From Pseudomaricurvus albidus (GTDB taxonomy: Bacteria; Pseudomonadota; Gammaproteobacteria; Pseudomonadales; Cellvibrionaceae): a stretch of 64,000 nt of DNA. How positions within the stretch are numbered: the first letter of the stretch is position 1; every line of letters begins with the position of its first letter. Shown piece after piece: positions 1-8,966 of this stretch. The notes beneath the pieces are model-generated. The model worked only from the letters and a program-made list of their open reading frames with translations, ran no database searches and was not told where the DNA came from. The stretch spans positions 62,001 through 126,000 of the forward strand of contig NZ_JAHKRS010000004.1 of assembly GCF_018863235.1 (NCBI RefSeq). The letters are read 5' to 3'. Both the position numbers and the translations under genes were made by a program.

Positions 1-1
1 T

Positions 2-1012
2 ATGCCGCAACCTATTGATTCAGCATCTAAATTTCCTGTTTTCGGAGCCTTGCGCGAGTCTCTGGATAGACGTTTTAAGGCCTGGATGCTTCCTCGTCTT
101 AAGCCTGCCCGTGCTCATCGATTAACCAATAAGCGTTTGTTTATTGTTCCCTCACGTGCTGGGTTGGGGTTTCTTGCGGTTGTGGTGCTGTTGTGGTTGA
201 CCGGGACCAACTATGAGAACAACGTAATTCTTGGCTTGGCATTTTTTCTGACAGCTTTGTTTGTAGTCAGCATTCATCATACTTTTTTCAATATGTCCGG
301 ATTGCTCGTCGAAGGTACACGTACTGATCCCTGTTTTGTGGGAGAGGATGGCGAGATCGAGATCCGTGTCTCCTGTCGCAAATCTACCGACAAGGAAAGC
401 ATTACCCTCAAATTTGATGGTGGGCGTGCCACAACCGTCGATTTGCTGAATCAACACTCAGTGATGGTGAAGTTGTTTACACCTGGTGAACACAGAGGTT
501 GGTATCAACCACCACGACTGATGGTGGAGAGTTTTTATCCTTTGGGAATTATCCGTTGCTGGAGCTGGTTGGTACTCGATGTTCCCATTCTGGTTTACCC
601 CCAACCGGTTGCCGGCGATATCCCGTTAAGCCAGTCGGCTTCTCATGAAGGAGAGCGACTGGAGGAGGCGGGTGCCGAGGACTTTTACGGTTTTAAACCC
701 TATCAGACGGGCGTGTCGCCCAAGCATATCGCCTGGAAACACTATGCCAGAGGGCAGGGGTTGTACAGTAAGGAATACGCCAGTTATCGGGAGAAAAGCC
801 TGTGGCTCGATTGGGAGGCACTTGAGGGGTTGAGTACAGAGGCCAGATTGTCCCGCCTGTGTTATTGGGTGATCAAATTATCCGCCACCCAGCAGCCATA
901 CGGTTTGCGCTTGCCGGGTCAGACGATTTCTCCATCCGTTGGGGTGGAGCATAAACATCAGATGCTGAAAACTCTGGCTCTGTTTCGGGCTCCGTCTGGA
1001 GCAGCGCCATGA
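2..1012 (+). CDS. DUF58 domain membrane protein
   Basis: The 336-residue product has two hydrophobic segments at about residues 52-90. They are followed by a soluble part ending in a DUF58 domain, recognised by FKPYQTGVSPKHIAWKHYAR at about 230-250. DUF58 proteins are usually encoded between a MoxR ATPase and a transglutaminase-like membrane protein and resemble von Willebrand A folds; their biochemical role is not settled. The stop overlaps the start of the next gene by four bases (ATGA), so the two are translationally coupled. The ATG lies at the window edge, so an upstream start cannot be excluded, although the length is normal for the family. A moxR gene would be expected just outside the window. 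Confidence 0.85.
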   Translation: MPQPIDSASKFPVFGALRESLDRRFKAWMLPRLKPARAHRLTNKRLFIVPSRAGLGFLAVVVLLWLTGTNYENNVILGLAFFLTALFVVSIHHTFFNMSGLLVEGTRTDPCFVGEDGEIEIRVSCRKSTDKESITLKFDGGRATTVDLLNQHSVMVKLFTPGEHRGWYQPPRLMVESFYPLGIIRCWSWLVLDVPILVYPQPVAGDIPLSQSASHEGERLEEAGAEDFYGFKPYQTGVSPKHIAWKHYARGQGLYSKEYASYREKSLWLDWEALEGLSTEARLSRLCYWVIKLSATQQPYGLRLPGQTISPSVGVEHKHQMLKTLALFRAPSGAAP

Positions 1013-3060
1013 GTGGTACCGAACGCTACCTTTTGCCCCGCAACAGTTTGCTGTGGCTGATTACGGCTCAGGGACTGGCCATCGCACCCATGCTGCTGGT
1101 TCTGCCGGCCTGGCTGATGGGACTCTGGACTCTGGTGTTGATCTGGCGGCTGCAGGAATTCCGCGGGCGATGGCCCATGCCGGGAAAATGGGTCAAGACA
1201 CTGATGGTGGTGGTCTGTGTCGCAGGTTTGTTTGTGTCGTTTGGACGCCTGCTGGGGCTGGAGCCCATGGTCACCATGCTGATTTGTGCCTTGTTACTCA
1301 AACAGCTTGAGATGCAGCGTCGCAAAGATGCCTTGCTTCTGGTCTATCTCACGTTCTTTTTGATCGGGGTGCAGTTTCTGTTCAGTCAGACCCTGTTGGC
1401 GTGTCTGTATGGCGCTGTATGTCTGTGGTGTGCGATCAGTTCCATGCTCAGTATGCATCAACCAACAGGGCATGAGCGGCCGTGGCGCTCACTGCGATTG
1501 GCCGGAAGATTGTTCCTGCATACTGTGCCCCTGATGATTCTGCTGTTTTTGGTGATGCCTCGCTTTGGATCACTTTGGTCTGTTCCCAGTCCCACTCAAT
1601 CGGCCAAAACCGGGGTCAGTGACAGTATGTCTCCGGGTGATTTTTCCCGCTTGTCCCGCGCAGGTGGGGTAGCCTTCAGAGTCAGTTTCGAAAGGCCGCG
1701 CCCACCGCAGGATCAATTGTATTGGCGTGGATTGGTGTTTTCTGACTTTGATGGACGAAGCTGGAGTCAGATCAAGGGGCGTAACTGGGGTTATCGCGAG
1801 GGAGCTTTGGTCAATTGGCAGCAGGGACCAAAGTCAGATTGGCGAAACGATGCAGAGTTGTTGGGTGATGATGCTTCTGAACCTTTGACATACAACATCA
1901 TTATGGAAGCCAGCCACCAATCCTGGTTGTACAGTTTGATGGTACCTGTGGAGTTTGAACAGGACCCTCTCTATGGGGTGACCCGCGATTTTACCCTGTT
2001 GCGTCGTCAGCCGGTGCATCAGCGACTGCAGTATGAAGTGACATCACAATTGGATTACCGTCTGCAGCCTGAGTCGTTGAGCCCCCGACAGCGCAAACTG
2101 GAATTAGCATTACCGGATGGCTACAACCCGCAGTCGCTGGCAAAAGCGGCTGAGTGGCGTCAGCAAAGTGACTCGGAACAAGAGTATCTGAATCGGGTTT
2201 TGGCCTTTTATCGGGACAACTTTTTCTACACCCTTGAACCTCCAGCCTTGGGGCGAGACAGTGTGGACGAGTTTCTCTGGCAGACCCAGCGAGGGTTTTG
2301 TGAACATTTCGCCAGCAGTTTTGTGGTCCTTATGCGTGCCGGGGGCATCCCCGCCAGAGTGGTGGCCGGGTATCAGGGGGGCGAATATAACCCGGTAGAG
2401 GATTATCTGGTGGTGCATCAATACGATGCCCACGCCTGGGCTGAAGTCTGGCTGGAGGGTAAGGGCTGGACGCGAGTGGATCCGACCGCAGCAGTGGCTC
2501 CGAATCGGGTGCAAAGCAGTCTTGGAGAGTTGCAGTCAGATATGGTCGAAGGAGCCATGTCTTTGGGCAGGTATCGGCACCTGAAATGGATTGGTCAGCT
2601 GCGAATGGAGTGGGATGCGCTCAATTATCGCTGGCACAAAGCGGTTATCAATTTTGACAGTGAAGCACAAAACCAGCTTCTCAACCGCTGGTTGGGTGGC
2701 GTTAGCCCTCTTAAATTAGTGTTGTTTATTCTGCTGGCTGGTGGCGGTTTGTTATTGTTGATGAGCCTGCACTTGTGGTGGCGGGCTCGGCCTGAGCCGA
2801 AGTCTCTGGCGTTGCGACAATGTGCTCGATTTGAGCGCTTGCTCAAGCGCAAGGGGTGGATCCGTCCTGCCGATGAGCCCATCGGTGAATTTGCTTCAAG
2901 AGTGTCATCGTCATTGTCTGCAAAACACCCTAAAACTGCCGGTGCAGTGTCTGAATTTGCCCGGTTATTTGAGCTTGAGCAGTATGCAGGCACACCTGTT
3001 TCGGCCTCTCAGTGGCGTCGTAGTCTCAAAAACCTTCAACAGACTTTACGGGCGTTATAG
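1009..3060 (+). CDS. tgpA: TgpA-type membrane transglutaminase-like protein (DUF3488 + transglutaminase core)
   Basis: The 683-residue protein has an N-terminal block of several membrane helices (about 10-185, DUF3488). A periplasmic transglutaminase core follows, then a helix near 570-590 and a cytoplasmic DUF4129-like tail. The catalytic triad is intact: Cys431 in GFCEHFA, His475 in DAHAW and Asp491 in VDPT. The length is close to Pseudomonas aeruginosa TgpA, which is essential and thought to act on the cell envelope. It overlaps the DUF58 gene by four bases, the standard arrangement for this pair. The substrate is unknown even in characterised relatives. Confidence 0.9.
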   Translation: MSGTERYLLPRNSLLWLITAQGLAIAPMLLVLPAWLMGLWTLVLIWRLQEFRGRWPMPGKWVKTLMVVVCVAGLFVSFGRLLGLEPMVTMLICALLLKQLEMQRRKDALLLVYLTFFLIGVQFLFSQTLLACLYGAVCLWCAISSMLSMHQPTGHERPWRSLRLAGRLFLHTVPLMILLFLVMPRFGSLWSVPSPTQSAKTGVSDSMSPGDFSRLSRAGGVAFRVSFERPRPPQDQLYWRGLVFSDFDGRSWSQIKGRNWGYREGALVNWQQGPKSDWRNDAELLGDDASEPLTYNIIMEASHQSWLYSLMVPVEFEQDPLYGVTRDFTLLRRQPVHQRLQYEVTSQLDYRLQPESLSPRQRKLELALPDGYNPQSLAKAAEWRQQSDSEQEYLNRVLAFYRDNFFYTLEPPALGRDSVDEFLWQTQRGFCEHFASSFVVLMRAGGIPARVVAGYQGGEYNPVEDYLVVHQYDAHAWAEVWLEGKGWTRVDPTAAVAPNRVQSSLGELQSDMVEGAMSLGRYRHLKWIGQLRMEWDALNYRWHKAVINFDSEAQNQLLNRWLGGVSPLKLVLFILLAGGGLLLLMSLHLWWRARPEPKSLALRQCARFERLLKRKGWIRPADEPIGEFASRVSSSLSAKHPKTAGAVSEFARLFELEQYAGTPVSASQWRRSLKNLQQTLRAL

Positions 3061-3392
3061 CTTTATTTCTGATGGTGTTTTCCTCTTTTACGTCTCTAAA
3101 AACGGGTTCCAAAATGGTGCGCAAGCCAATTTATTGAACCATGTCTGTGCAAAATTAAACTTTTTTACGATTGGTGTAATTGGATGCGGGCTTTTGTCTT
3201 GAGAAAAGCAAAAGCGCTGTGCACAATAATGTTCGGTTTGCGGCTCCAAAACAGTGCGAGATTTATAACTCGCTGAATTATAAAGAAATATTTTGGTGCT
3301 TTATTTGGTGTGTTGGTGCGTGTCGGTGAATGATACGTTGGTATCCATCCAAGACTAGAACGCGCACCTTTCAAGCTTGGCGGAAAGAGACT
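3061..3392. other. Intergenic region upstream of amt
   Basis: This gap of about 330 bp between tgpA and amt holds no convincing gene. It is AT-rich near 3270-3310. A TGTGCACA palindrome lies at about 3220, loosely like a nitrogen-regulator half site, but I could not align a sigma-54 -24/-12 element. It presumably carries the amt promoter. No glnK is present here. Confidence 0.4.
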
Positions 3393-4682
3393 ATGAAAAA
3401 AATAAGTGTTTTGGCGGCTCTCATGGGCATGTCATTTGGTGTGATGGCTGACGATGGTCTGAGCGGTGCGAACACCGCCTGGATGTTAACGGCAACGGCC
3501 CTGGTGTTGTTTATGACCTTGCCTGGACTGTCACTGTTCTACGCGGGTTTGGTGCGCTCCAAAAACGTATTGTCTGTTCTGATGCAATGTTTTGCCATTG
3601 CCTGTGTGGCGTCGCTGTTGTGGCTCATCGTGGGTTACAGTCTGAGTTTTGGCGAGGGCAGTGCCTGGGTTGGTGATTTCAGCCGGGTCTTTATGGATGG
3701 GATGCAACGCGACAGCTTGTCGGGTGATATTCCAGAATCCCTGTTCTTTATGTTTCAAATGACGTTCGCAATCATTACTCCTGCCCTGATTGTGGGGGCT
3801 TTTGCTGAGCGTATGAAATTCTCCTCTGTACTGATTTTCAGTGTGCTTTGGTCATTGGCAGTGTATTTCCCAGTGTGCCATTGGGTGTGGGGCGGCGGCT
3901 GGATGTCTGAGCTGGGCGTGGTGGACTTCGCTGGTGGTATTGTTGTTCATATCACCGCTGGCGTTGCCGCGCTGGTTGCTGCGATGGTCATTGGCAATCG
4001 TAAAGGCTTTCCGACTACGGCTATGCCGCCACACAACATGACCATGACGATCACCGGTGCGGGTATGCTCTGGGTAGGCTGGTTTGGCTTTAACGGTGGT
4101 AGTGCTCTGGCGGCCAATGGCGATGCGGCCATGGCCATGACTGTGACCCATATTTCTGCAGCCGCGGGTTCTCTGGCATGGGTCATTATGGAGTGGATCA
4201 AGTTTGGCAAGCCAAGCGTGCTCGGTATTGTGACCGGCATGGTGGCAGGTCTGGGTACGATCACTCCTGCTTCCGGCTTTGTCGGTCCGGCGGGGGCGTT
4301 GGTGATTGGTATTCTGGCAGGCATTATTTGCTTCTATATGACCCAAATCGTGAAGCGCACCTGGAAGATTGATGACTCCCTCGATGTTTTCCCGGTTCAC
4401 GGTATCGGTGGTGTCCTGGGAAGCCTGCTGGTCGCGGTGTTTGCATCGCCCGATCTGGGTATCTTCAGCGGCTTTGGCACCGGTATGGAGAACTACTCGA
4501 TTCTGGCTCAGCTGAAAGCACAGGTTATTGGTGTTGTGGTTGCCTTCGTCTATACCGCGGTACTGACCTTTGTGCTGCTGAAACTGACCTCCGTACTGAC
4601 TGGCGGTATTCGTGTCTCTGCTGAAACTGAAACGGCGGGTCTGGATATTACCTCCCATGAGGAGTCAGGTTACAAGTTCTGA
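3393..4682 (+). CDS. amt: Ammonium channel (Amt/MEP/Rh family)
   Basis: The 429-residue product conducts ammonium or ammonia across the inner membrane. It has a cleavable signal peptide (MKKISVLAALMGMSFGVMAD), about eleven transmembrane helices and the conserved twin pore histidines, His186 in VVHITAG and His336 in PVHGIGG. The ATG at 3393 is preferred over the upstream in-frame ATG at 3330. It follows a GGAAAGAG ribosome site, and only this start gives the typical signal peptide. Amt is usually cotranscribed with the PII protein glnK, but none lies beside it here. A strong terminator follows. Confidence 0.95.
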   Translation: MKKISVLAALMGMSFGVMADDGLSGANTAWMLTATALVLFMTLPGLSLFYAGLVRSKNVLSVLMQCFAIACVASLLWLIVGYSLSFGEGSAWVGDFSRVFMDGMQRDSLSGDIPESLFFMFQMTFAIITPALIVGAFAERMKFSSVLIFSVLWSLAVYFPVCHWVWGGGWMSELGVVDFAGGIVVHITAGVAALVAAMVIGNRKGFPTTAMPPHNMTMTITGAGMLWVGWFGFNGGSALAANGDAAMAMTVTHISAAAGSLAWVIMEWIKFGKPSVLGIVTGMVAGLGTITPASGFVGPAGALVIGILAGIICFYMTQIVKRTWKIDDSLDVFPVHGIGGVLGSLLVAVFASPDLGIFSGFGTGMENYSILAQLKAQVIGVVVAFVYTAVLTFVLLKLTSVLTGGIRVSAETETAGLDITSHEESGYKF

Positions 4683-4718
4683 TACAGAGCTGGTTTCAGC
4701 TGTGTAATCTGTAAGTTT

Positions 4719-4746
4719 GAAAAAGCCCGCTTTTGCGGGCTTTTTC
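4719..4746 (+). terminator. Rho-independent terminator of amt
   Basis: AAAAAGCCCGC and GCGGGCTTTTT form a GC-rich stem around a short TTTT loop with flanking A and T tracts, 36 bases after the amt stop. Confidence 0.9.
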
Positions 4747-4873
4747 AGTTTTGGAGCTTGGGTTTGCTCGCTGGTCCTGTTTGGTTCTGTGTCTGGGATC
4801 GTGGGCTGTTTCGGGTGAAGTTCCCCACTAAGTCCGCTAGAATGCTCGCTTTTTGCACTGTCTGGAGTAAAGC

Positions 4874-6106
4874 TTGGGGCTGTTTGTTAAGTATTTGCTG
4901 GCCATTGGTTTTGCGGCTCTGGCTATGGGCATACAGATTGTGCTTTTGCCCTGGTTGGCAGTAGGGGAGCTGCAGCTGTCAGCCAACCAGGTGGGTTGGG
5001 TTCAGTCCGCGGTATTGCTCCCGGGCGTTGTCTTGATGCTGTTTGGTGGCGCCTTTGCGGATCGCCCCGGAGCCGTTCGTCTGCTGCCGGGACTTTATGG
5101 CTTGCTGGTGTTATGCCATGGGTTCATGTTGTGGCAAGTGGGGCTTGGGATGCTCGTACTGCCAATTCTGCTGGGCTACGCGTTAATGCTGGGTATTTGT
5201 AATGCGTTTATCCAGCCCCTGCGCGAAAAGGTGTTGCCTCTGTTTGCGAGCAACGACTCCAGTCTGCAGACCTCTGTGGTTCAAATCAGTTTGTGTGTTT
5301 ACGTCGCCCAGGCGGTGGGTGTCAGTTTGGCAGGGCACATGGATCAATGGGGAGTGACGTCCATTCTGGCGGCCCAGTGCGTCTCTGTTTTTATCAGTGC
5401 GGTGCTGTTTTTCCTTCTGGTACGTCAGGAGCGGCGGGAGGGGGGGAGCGCCAGTCATCGCTCTTCAGCCAAAGAAGGGCCGTCTTCAGTTGTTTCTATC
5501 GCCGATGGCTTGCGGTTTGTTTTTCACCACCGGGTCTTGAGGCACCTGATGGTGCTGGTTGGATTCAATGGATTCATGCATATCGGGGTGTTTGTGGTCG
5601 CACTGCCTTTACTGGCAAGGGACATCTACCAGCAAGATGCCCTGTATTTTGCCGGTTTGCAGCTGGTTTTTGTCGGTGGAAATATTGTCGCAACGCTGGG
5701 TTTGCTTCGTCGTGGTCTGGTTGACCGTCCTGGGCGTCCGGTGCTGTTCTGCCTGCTCTATGCGGGCATTATCATGCTGGCCATTTCTGCTCAGCCCAAG
5801 GCAATAGGTTTGTTGTTTCTGGTGTTTGCCTGGGGTGTGGTTGCAGGGGTTGCCTCCAGCCTGGGTAAATCGCTGTTACACCAGCAGGTCGATGAGAGTT
5901 ATCGGGGGCGAGTGTTATCCATTTATCAGCTGGCCCTGTTCGGCGCCGCCCCGTTGGGGGCTCTGGCTTGCGGTTATGCGGTTCACAGCTGGGGTGCGTT
6001 GAATCTGTTCAAGATCGGAGGGCTGTTGTCTCTTGCGCTCTTTGTGTTGTACTGGGGCGTTCGCGCTTTCTGGGAGGTCTCTACAGAAGATGGCAGCAGT
6101 TCATAG
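4874..6106 (+). CDS. Major facilitator superfamily transporter
   Basis: The 410-residue product has about twelve hydrophobic segments. It carries the MFS signature FGGAFADRPGAVRL between helices 2 and 3 (about 58-71), a central basic loop near 185-200, and a second half starting at about 210. The start codon is TTG, supported by a GGAG six bases upstream and by the first helix beginning at once (LFVKYLLAIGFAALAMG). No upstream ATG fits. The substrate cannot be inferred. It stands alone, convergent with the phospholipase D gene. Confidence 0.85.
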   Translation: MGLFVKYLLAIGFAALAMGIQIVLLPWLAVGELQLSANQVGWVQSAVLLPGVVLMLFGGAFADRPGAVRLLPGLYGLLVLCHGFMLWQVGLGMLVLPILLGYALMLGICNAFIQPLREKVLPLFASNDSSLQTSVVQISLCVYVAQAVGVSLAGHMDQWGVTSILAAQCVSVFISAVLFFLLVRQERREGGSASHRSSAKEGPSSVVSIADGLRFVFHHRVLRHLMVLVGFNGFMHIGVFVVALPLLARDIYQQDALYFAGLQLVFVGGNIVATLGLLRRGLVDRPGRPVLFCLLYAGIIMLAISAQPKAIGLLFLVFAWGVVAGVASSLGKSLLHQQVDESYRGRVLSIYQLALFGAAPLGALACGYAVHSWGALNLFKIGGLLSLALFVLYWGVRAFWEVSTEDGSSS

Positions 6107-6160
6107 AGTGAGCTGCTGAACTGGCAAATCCAGCCAGGCCGGGTCGGGCCCGGCGCTGCT

Positions 6161-7753
6161 TTAGATCTGCGATTCGATGGGGAGAAGCGACAGAAGCCAG
6201 ACTTTGAAGCGTTGCCAGCCGGTGGATTCTGGCTCTTCATGCAGAATGATCGGACTTCCGTCTTCGGCCTCAGCTTGCCATTGCAAGTCATCTTCCTCAT
6301 CCAGAGACAGTCGCCAGGCAAAATCTGGCTGTGTCCATTCTTTGTAGGTTGCCTCCAGTTGTTTGTTAATGGCAGGGCTCTTGATGTAAACGCCAATTTC
6401 AGTGTTCTGAATCAGTGAGCGACCGTCCAGGTTGACGGAGCCAACAATTACCCGGTCATGATCAATCACAAACGATTTTGCGTGCAGGCTCGCTCGTGAC
6501 TCACCTTTGAACCATTTCAGACGTCGTTTTTGACCTGCCTGTGAGCGGAGTTCCCAGAGATCAATGCCTGATTCCAGCAGTGGCTTGCGATAGCCGCTGT
6601 AACCGCTGTGCACAACCGCCACATCGGTGGTGCTGAGGGCATTGGTTAATACTGATACTTCAACACCGCGTTTTTCCAGATTGCTCAGAAAATCAACGCC
6701 ATTCTCGCCAGGAATAAAATACGCAGAGCTGATCAGTAGCTGTTCCTCGGCGTTAGACAGCACCTGCCGCAGTTTGGACACAAGATATTGGTCTTCTCCA
6801 ACCATATCCCTGCGGGTGGCTTTATCGGGCGGGTCTGCGTACAAGATAGCTTCACCCCACTCGATGGGAATATCGCCCGAAAGCAGGCGCTGACCCAGTG
6901 TAGAGGTTTTTAGTGCAACCCCATACTCGGAGCTCTCCAGGGTATCGAAATGCTCTGTTGCCATTTCCCGCAGGTCGGTCAGTTTCAGGGCTTTTTCTGA
7001 CGGAGTCAGCAGTACAGATACCGGGACTGAGGCGTTGTGATTCCAGTAGGCATCAAAACTTTCACTGGCTGTTTTAACCACTGGACCAAAACACAGGATA
7101 TCGACATCCTGAAAAAAGGTCTCATTGTTGGAGAAGTAAGCATCCCCAATATTACGTCCTCCGGTGACAATCGCCTGACCATCCGCCACCAGAAGTTTAT
7201 TGTGCATGCGGTGGTTTACGCGGCTGAAGTGGGCGGCTTGTTCAAGGTTTCTGAAGAGCCCTGAACGGGCCGCGACAGGATTGAAGATGCGAAGTTCGAT
7301 ATTGGGGTGGCGATCCAGCGTAGCGATCCAGGGGTCTTTAATGGGGGTGCCCAGATCATCCACCAGTACCCGTACCCGAACTCCGCGGTCGGCAGCTCTC
7401 AAAACCTGGCTGATCAGGGTTTTGCCAGATGTGTCATTGGCAAAAATATAATATTGCAGATCCAGCGACACATCGGCGTTTTTTATCAGGGTGGCACGGG
7501 CTACGAAGGCGGAGAGGCCGTCCTGGAGCAGATACAGACCATTGGGGCCTCCTTTTGAGCCGCTGGCCTTGTGTTTCTCCATCAGTGGTATGAGGGCCTT
7601 ATGAAGCCGTGTGTTTTCGCCGACCAGGGTATGGGTGACCGTGCGGGCTTCGGGGTCATAAATATTACTGGCCTGGCAGCCCATTAAGGTCGTAAGCACA
7701 AGGCAGCTGAATATCAGACGTGTCAGCGGATTGGTAAAAGGGCGGTATGGCAT
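6161..7753 (-). CDS. Phospholipase D family lipoprotein (cardiolipin synthase-like)
   Basis: The 530-residue product begins with a lipoprotein signal peptide whose lipobox LMGC gives lipidated Cys26. Two complete HKD motifs follow: His184/Lys186/Asp191 in HNKLLVADG and His424/Lys426/Asp431 in HAKSFVIDH. This places it in the PLD superfamily of phosphatidyltransferases, closest in layout to ClsC/YmdC-type proteins. It is likely anchored in the envelope and acts on phospholipid head groups. Cardiolipin synthesis is possible but not shown. No partner gene adjoins it. Confidence 0.88.
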   Translation of the reverse strand: MPYRPFTNPLTRLIFSCLVLTTLMGCQASNIYDPEARTVTHTLVGENTRLHKALIPLMEKHKASGSKGGPNGLYLLQDGLSAFVARATLIKNADVSLDLQYYIFANDTSGKTLISQVLRAADRGVRVRVLVDDLGTPIKDPWIATLDRHPNIELRIFNPVAARSGLFRNLEQAAHFSRVNHRMHNKLLVADGQAIVTGGRNIGDAYFSNNETFFQDVDILCFGPVVKTASESFDAYWNHNASVPVSVLLTPSEKALKLTDLREMATEHFDTLESSEYGVALKTSTLGQRLLSGDIPIEWGEAILYADPPDKATRRDMVGEDQYLVSKLRQVLSNAEEQLLISSAYFIPGENGVDFLSNLEKRGVEVSVLTNALSTTDVAVVHSGYSGYRKPLLESGIDLWELRSQAGQKRRLKWFKGESRASLHAKSFVIDHDRVIVGSVNLDGRSLIQNTEIGVYIKSPAINKQLEATYKEWTQPDFAWRLSLDEEDDLQWQAEAEDGSPIILHEEPESTGWQRFKVWLLSLLPIESQI

Positions 7754-8126
7754 GAATATTCTCGAGCAGAACGGGTTAATTGGTTTTCTAGCAGTATGAT
7801 GGATCTTGTGTGGTTAGAAAAAGTATAGCTAAAAGTTGCAAAAACGCAGCTTGATAGATGCTCATGCTCGAGACTGTGAGAACTTTAGATAGTTAATGTT
7901 TTTGAGGATTCAGCGGGAGTTCGCCAGCACAAGATGACGTCTGACTTTAGGCGTTTTGACAGGGAAGCAGAATCGGTCATCGAAGTCTTGGCCAAGAAGC
8001 AGTTTAAGCCTTTACTGAATGCTATCCTTTGCTGGTTGGCGGGACAGGGTTAGAAGAAACTGAATAATGGACTGGCCCCACTAAAACCCGGTTCTGCCGG
8101 TCTTTGTGGGGCTGGATCACAAATGG
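7754..8126. other. Intergenic region between the PLD and TrmH-family genes
   Basis: About 370 bp without a supported gene. The left part, AT-rich and next to the PLD start, probably holds that gene's promoter. The right end holds a hairpin (8072-8114) downstream of the methyltransferase gene. The remainder shows no motif I can name. Confidence 0.4.
8072..8114 (-). terminator. Possible terminator hairpin after the TrmH-family gene
   Basis: GGCCCCAC and GTGGGGCT pair across a loop that itself contains CCGG...CCGG. The element lies just past the minus-strand stop at 8127. It lacks a clear U tract, so intrinsic termination is uncertain. Confidence 0.35.
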
Positions 8127-8903
8127 TTACAGCTGGCCCCGAAAGGCAAGCAGGCTGGCCGTCACCGCCACATTCAGTGATTCGACGCCATTATTCATCG
8201 GGATACTGACCAACTGGTTGCATTGTTGTGCAACACTTTCCGAAACGCCTTCCGTCTCATTGCCCAGAACAAACACCTTTGCCCCTTCAAGCGGAATTTC
8301 GCCCAGTGTGTGTGGTGCATGTGATGATAGTCCGTAGATGGCACTGCCATTTTCACGGAAGTCGGCCAGCGCCTGGGGCAGGTCTTTGCAGCGTAAAATA
8401 GAAGCTTTAAACAGGGTGCCAGCACTGGCTTTTATAACAAGAGCGTCCAGTTTGGCACAGCCTTTTTCTGGCAGCAGCAAAGCCCTTGAACTGCCGGCAC
8501 AGACAGAGCGGATAATCATGCCCAGATTCTGAGGGTTGGTAATACGATCCAGGGCAATAACCTCGGCCGCTTTGGATTCGGGGGATTTTAAAAAGTCCTG
8601 ATAGTCCTGATACCCCGAGCACACCAGATCCACAGCGACGCCCTGATCCTGTTTGCTGTTGCGGGAGATGCGAGACAGTGCCTGGCGATCATGGTAGAGA
8701 ATCTCTGCGCCTTTAGCTTCTGCCAGGGATGTAATCTCGGTGATGATACCTCCCGGACGGTTGGATTCCGCCAGGTGTAGCCTGAATACCTTCGTGGCGG
8801 GATCTTCCAGGGCTTCAAGCACGGGCTTGCGACCGTAAATCGTCAGCAGCTGGTTAAAGAATTGCTTTTTCTTCAGGTAATTTTCACTGTCGCTTTGGGT
8901 CAC
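8127..8903 (-). CDS. TrmH/SpoU-family RNA 2'-O-methyltransferase
   Basis: The 258-residue product has an N-terminal substrate-binding domain (about 18-95, starting IYGRKPVLEAL) and a SpoU methyltransferase domain. All three SpoU motifs are visible: ALDRITNPQNLGMIIRS, FVLGNETEGVS and IPMNNGVESLNVAVTAS. These form the trefoil-knot SAM site and carry the catalytic Arg and Asn. It resembles RlmB, which methylates G2251 of 23S rRNA, but is not beside rnr or rpsF, so the exact target is uncertain. The start is GTG, with AGGA six bases upstream. Confidence 0.88.
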   Translation of the reverse strand: MTQSDSENYLKKKQFFNQLLTIYGRKPVLEALEDPATKVFRLHLAESNRPGGIITEITSLAEAKGAEILYHDRQALSRISRNSKQDQGVAVDLVCSGYQDYQDFLKSPESKAAEVIALDRITNPQNLGMIIRSVCAGSSRALLLPEKGCAKLDALVIKASAGTLFKASILRCKDLPQALADFRENGSAIYGLSSHAPHTLGEIPLEGAKVFVLGNETEGVSESVAQQCNQLVSIPMNNGVESLNVAVTASLLAFRGQL

Positions 8904-8966
8904 TTTAATTCCTGCTTGCTGGTGTTTCGGGGCTGGATAAGACTTATATGAGTCGGAATGCGTGGA

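Noticed and set aside
3180-3330. Sigma-54 promoter before amt
   Set aside because: No pair of GG and GC dinucleotides fits the -24/-12 spacing with surrounding consensus.
3852-4658. 268-codon minus-strand open frame inside amt
   Set aside because: It lies wholly antisense to amt, and its product is rich in His, Gln and Asn, a typical shadow of a membrane-protein gene. No ribosome site or family match.
7876-7905. Sigma-E promoter (GAACTT in the PLD-TrmH gap)
   Set aside because: The -35 matches but the sequence 16 bases later (TTGAG) is a poor -10, and no plus-strand gene follows.
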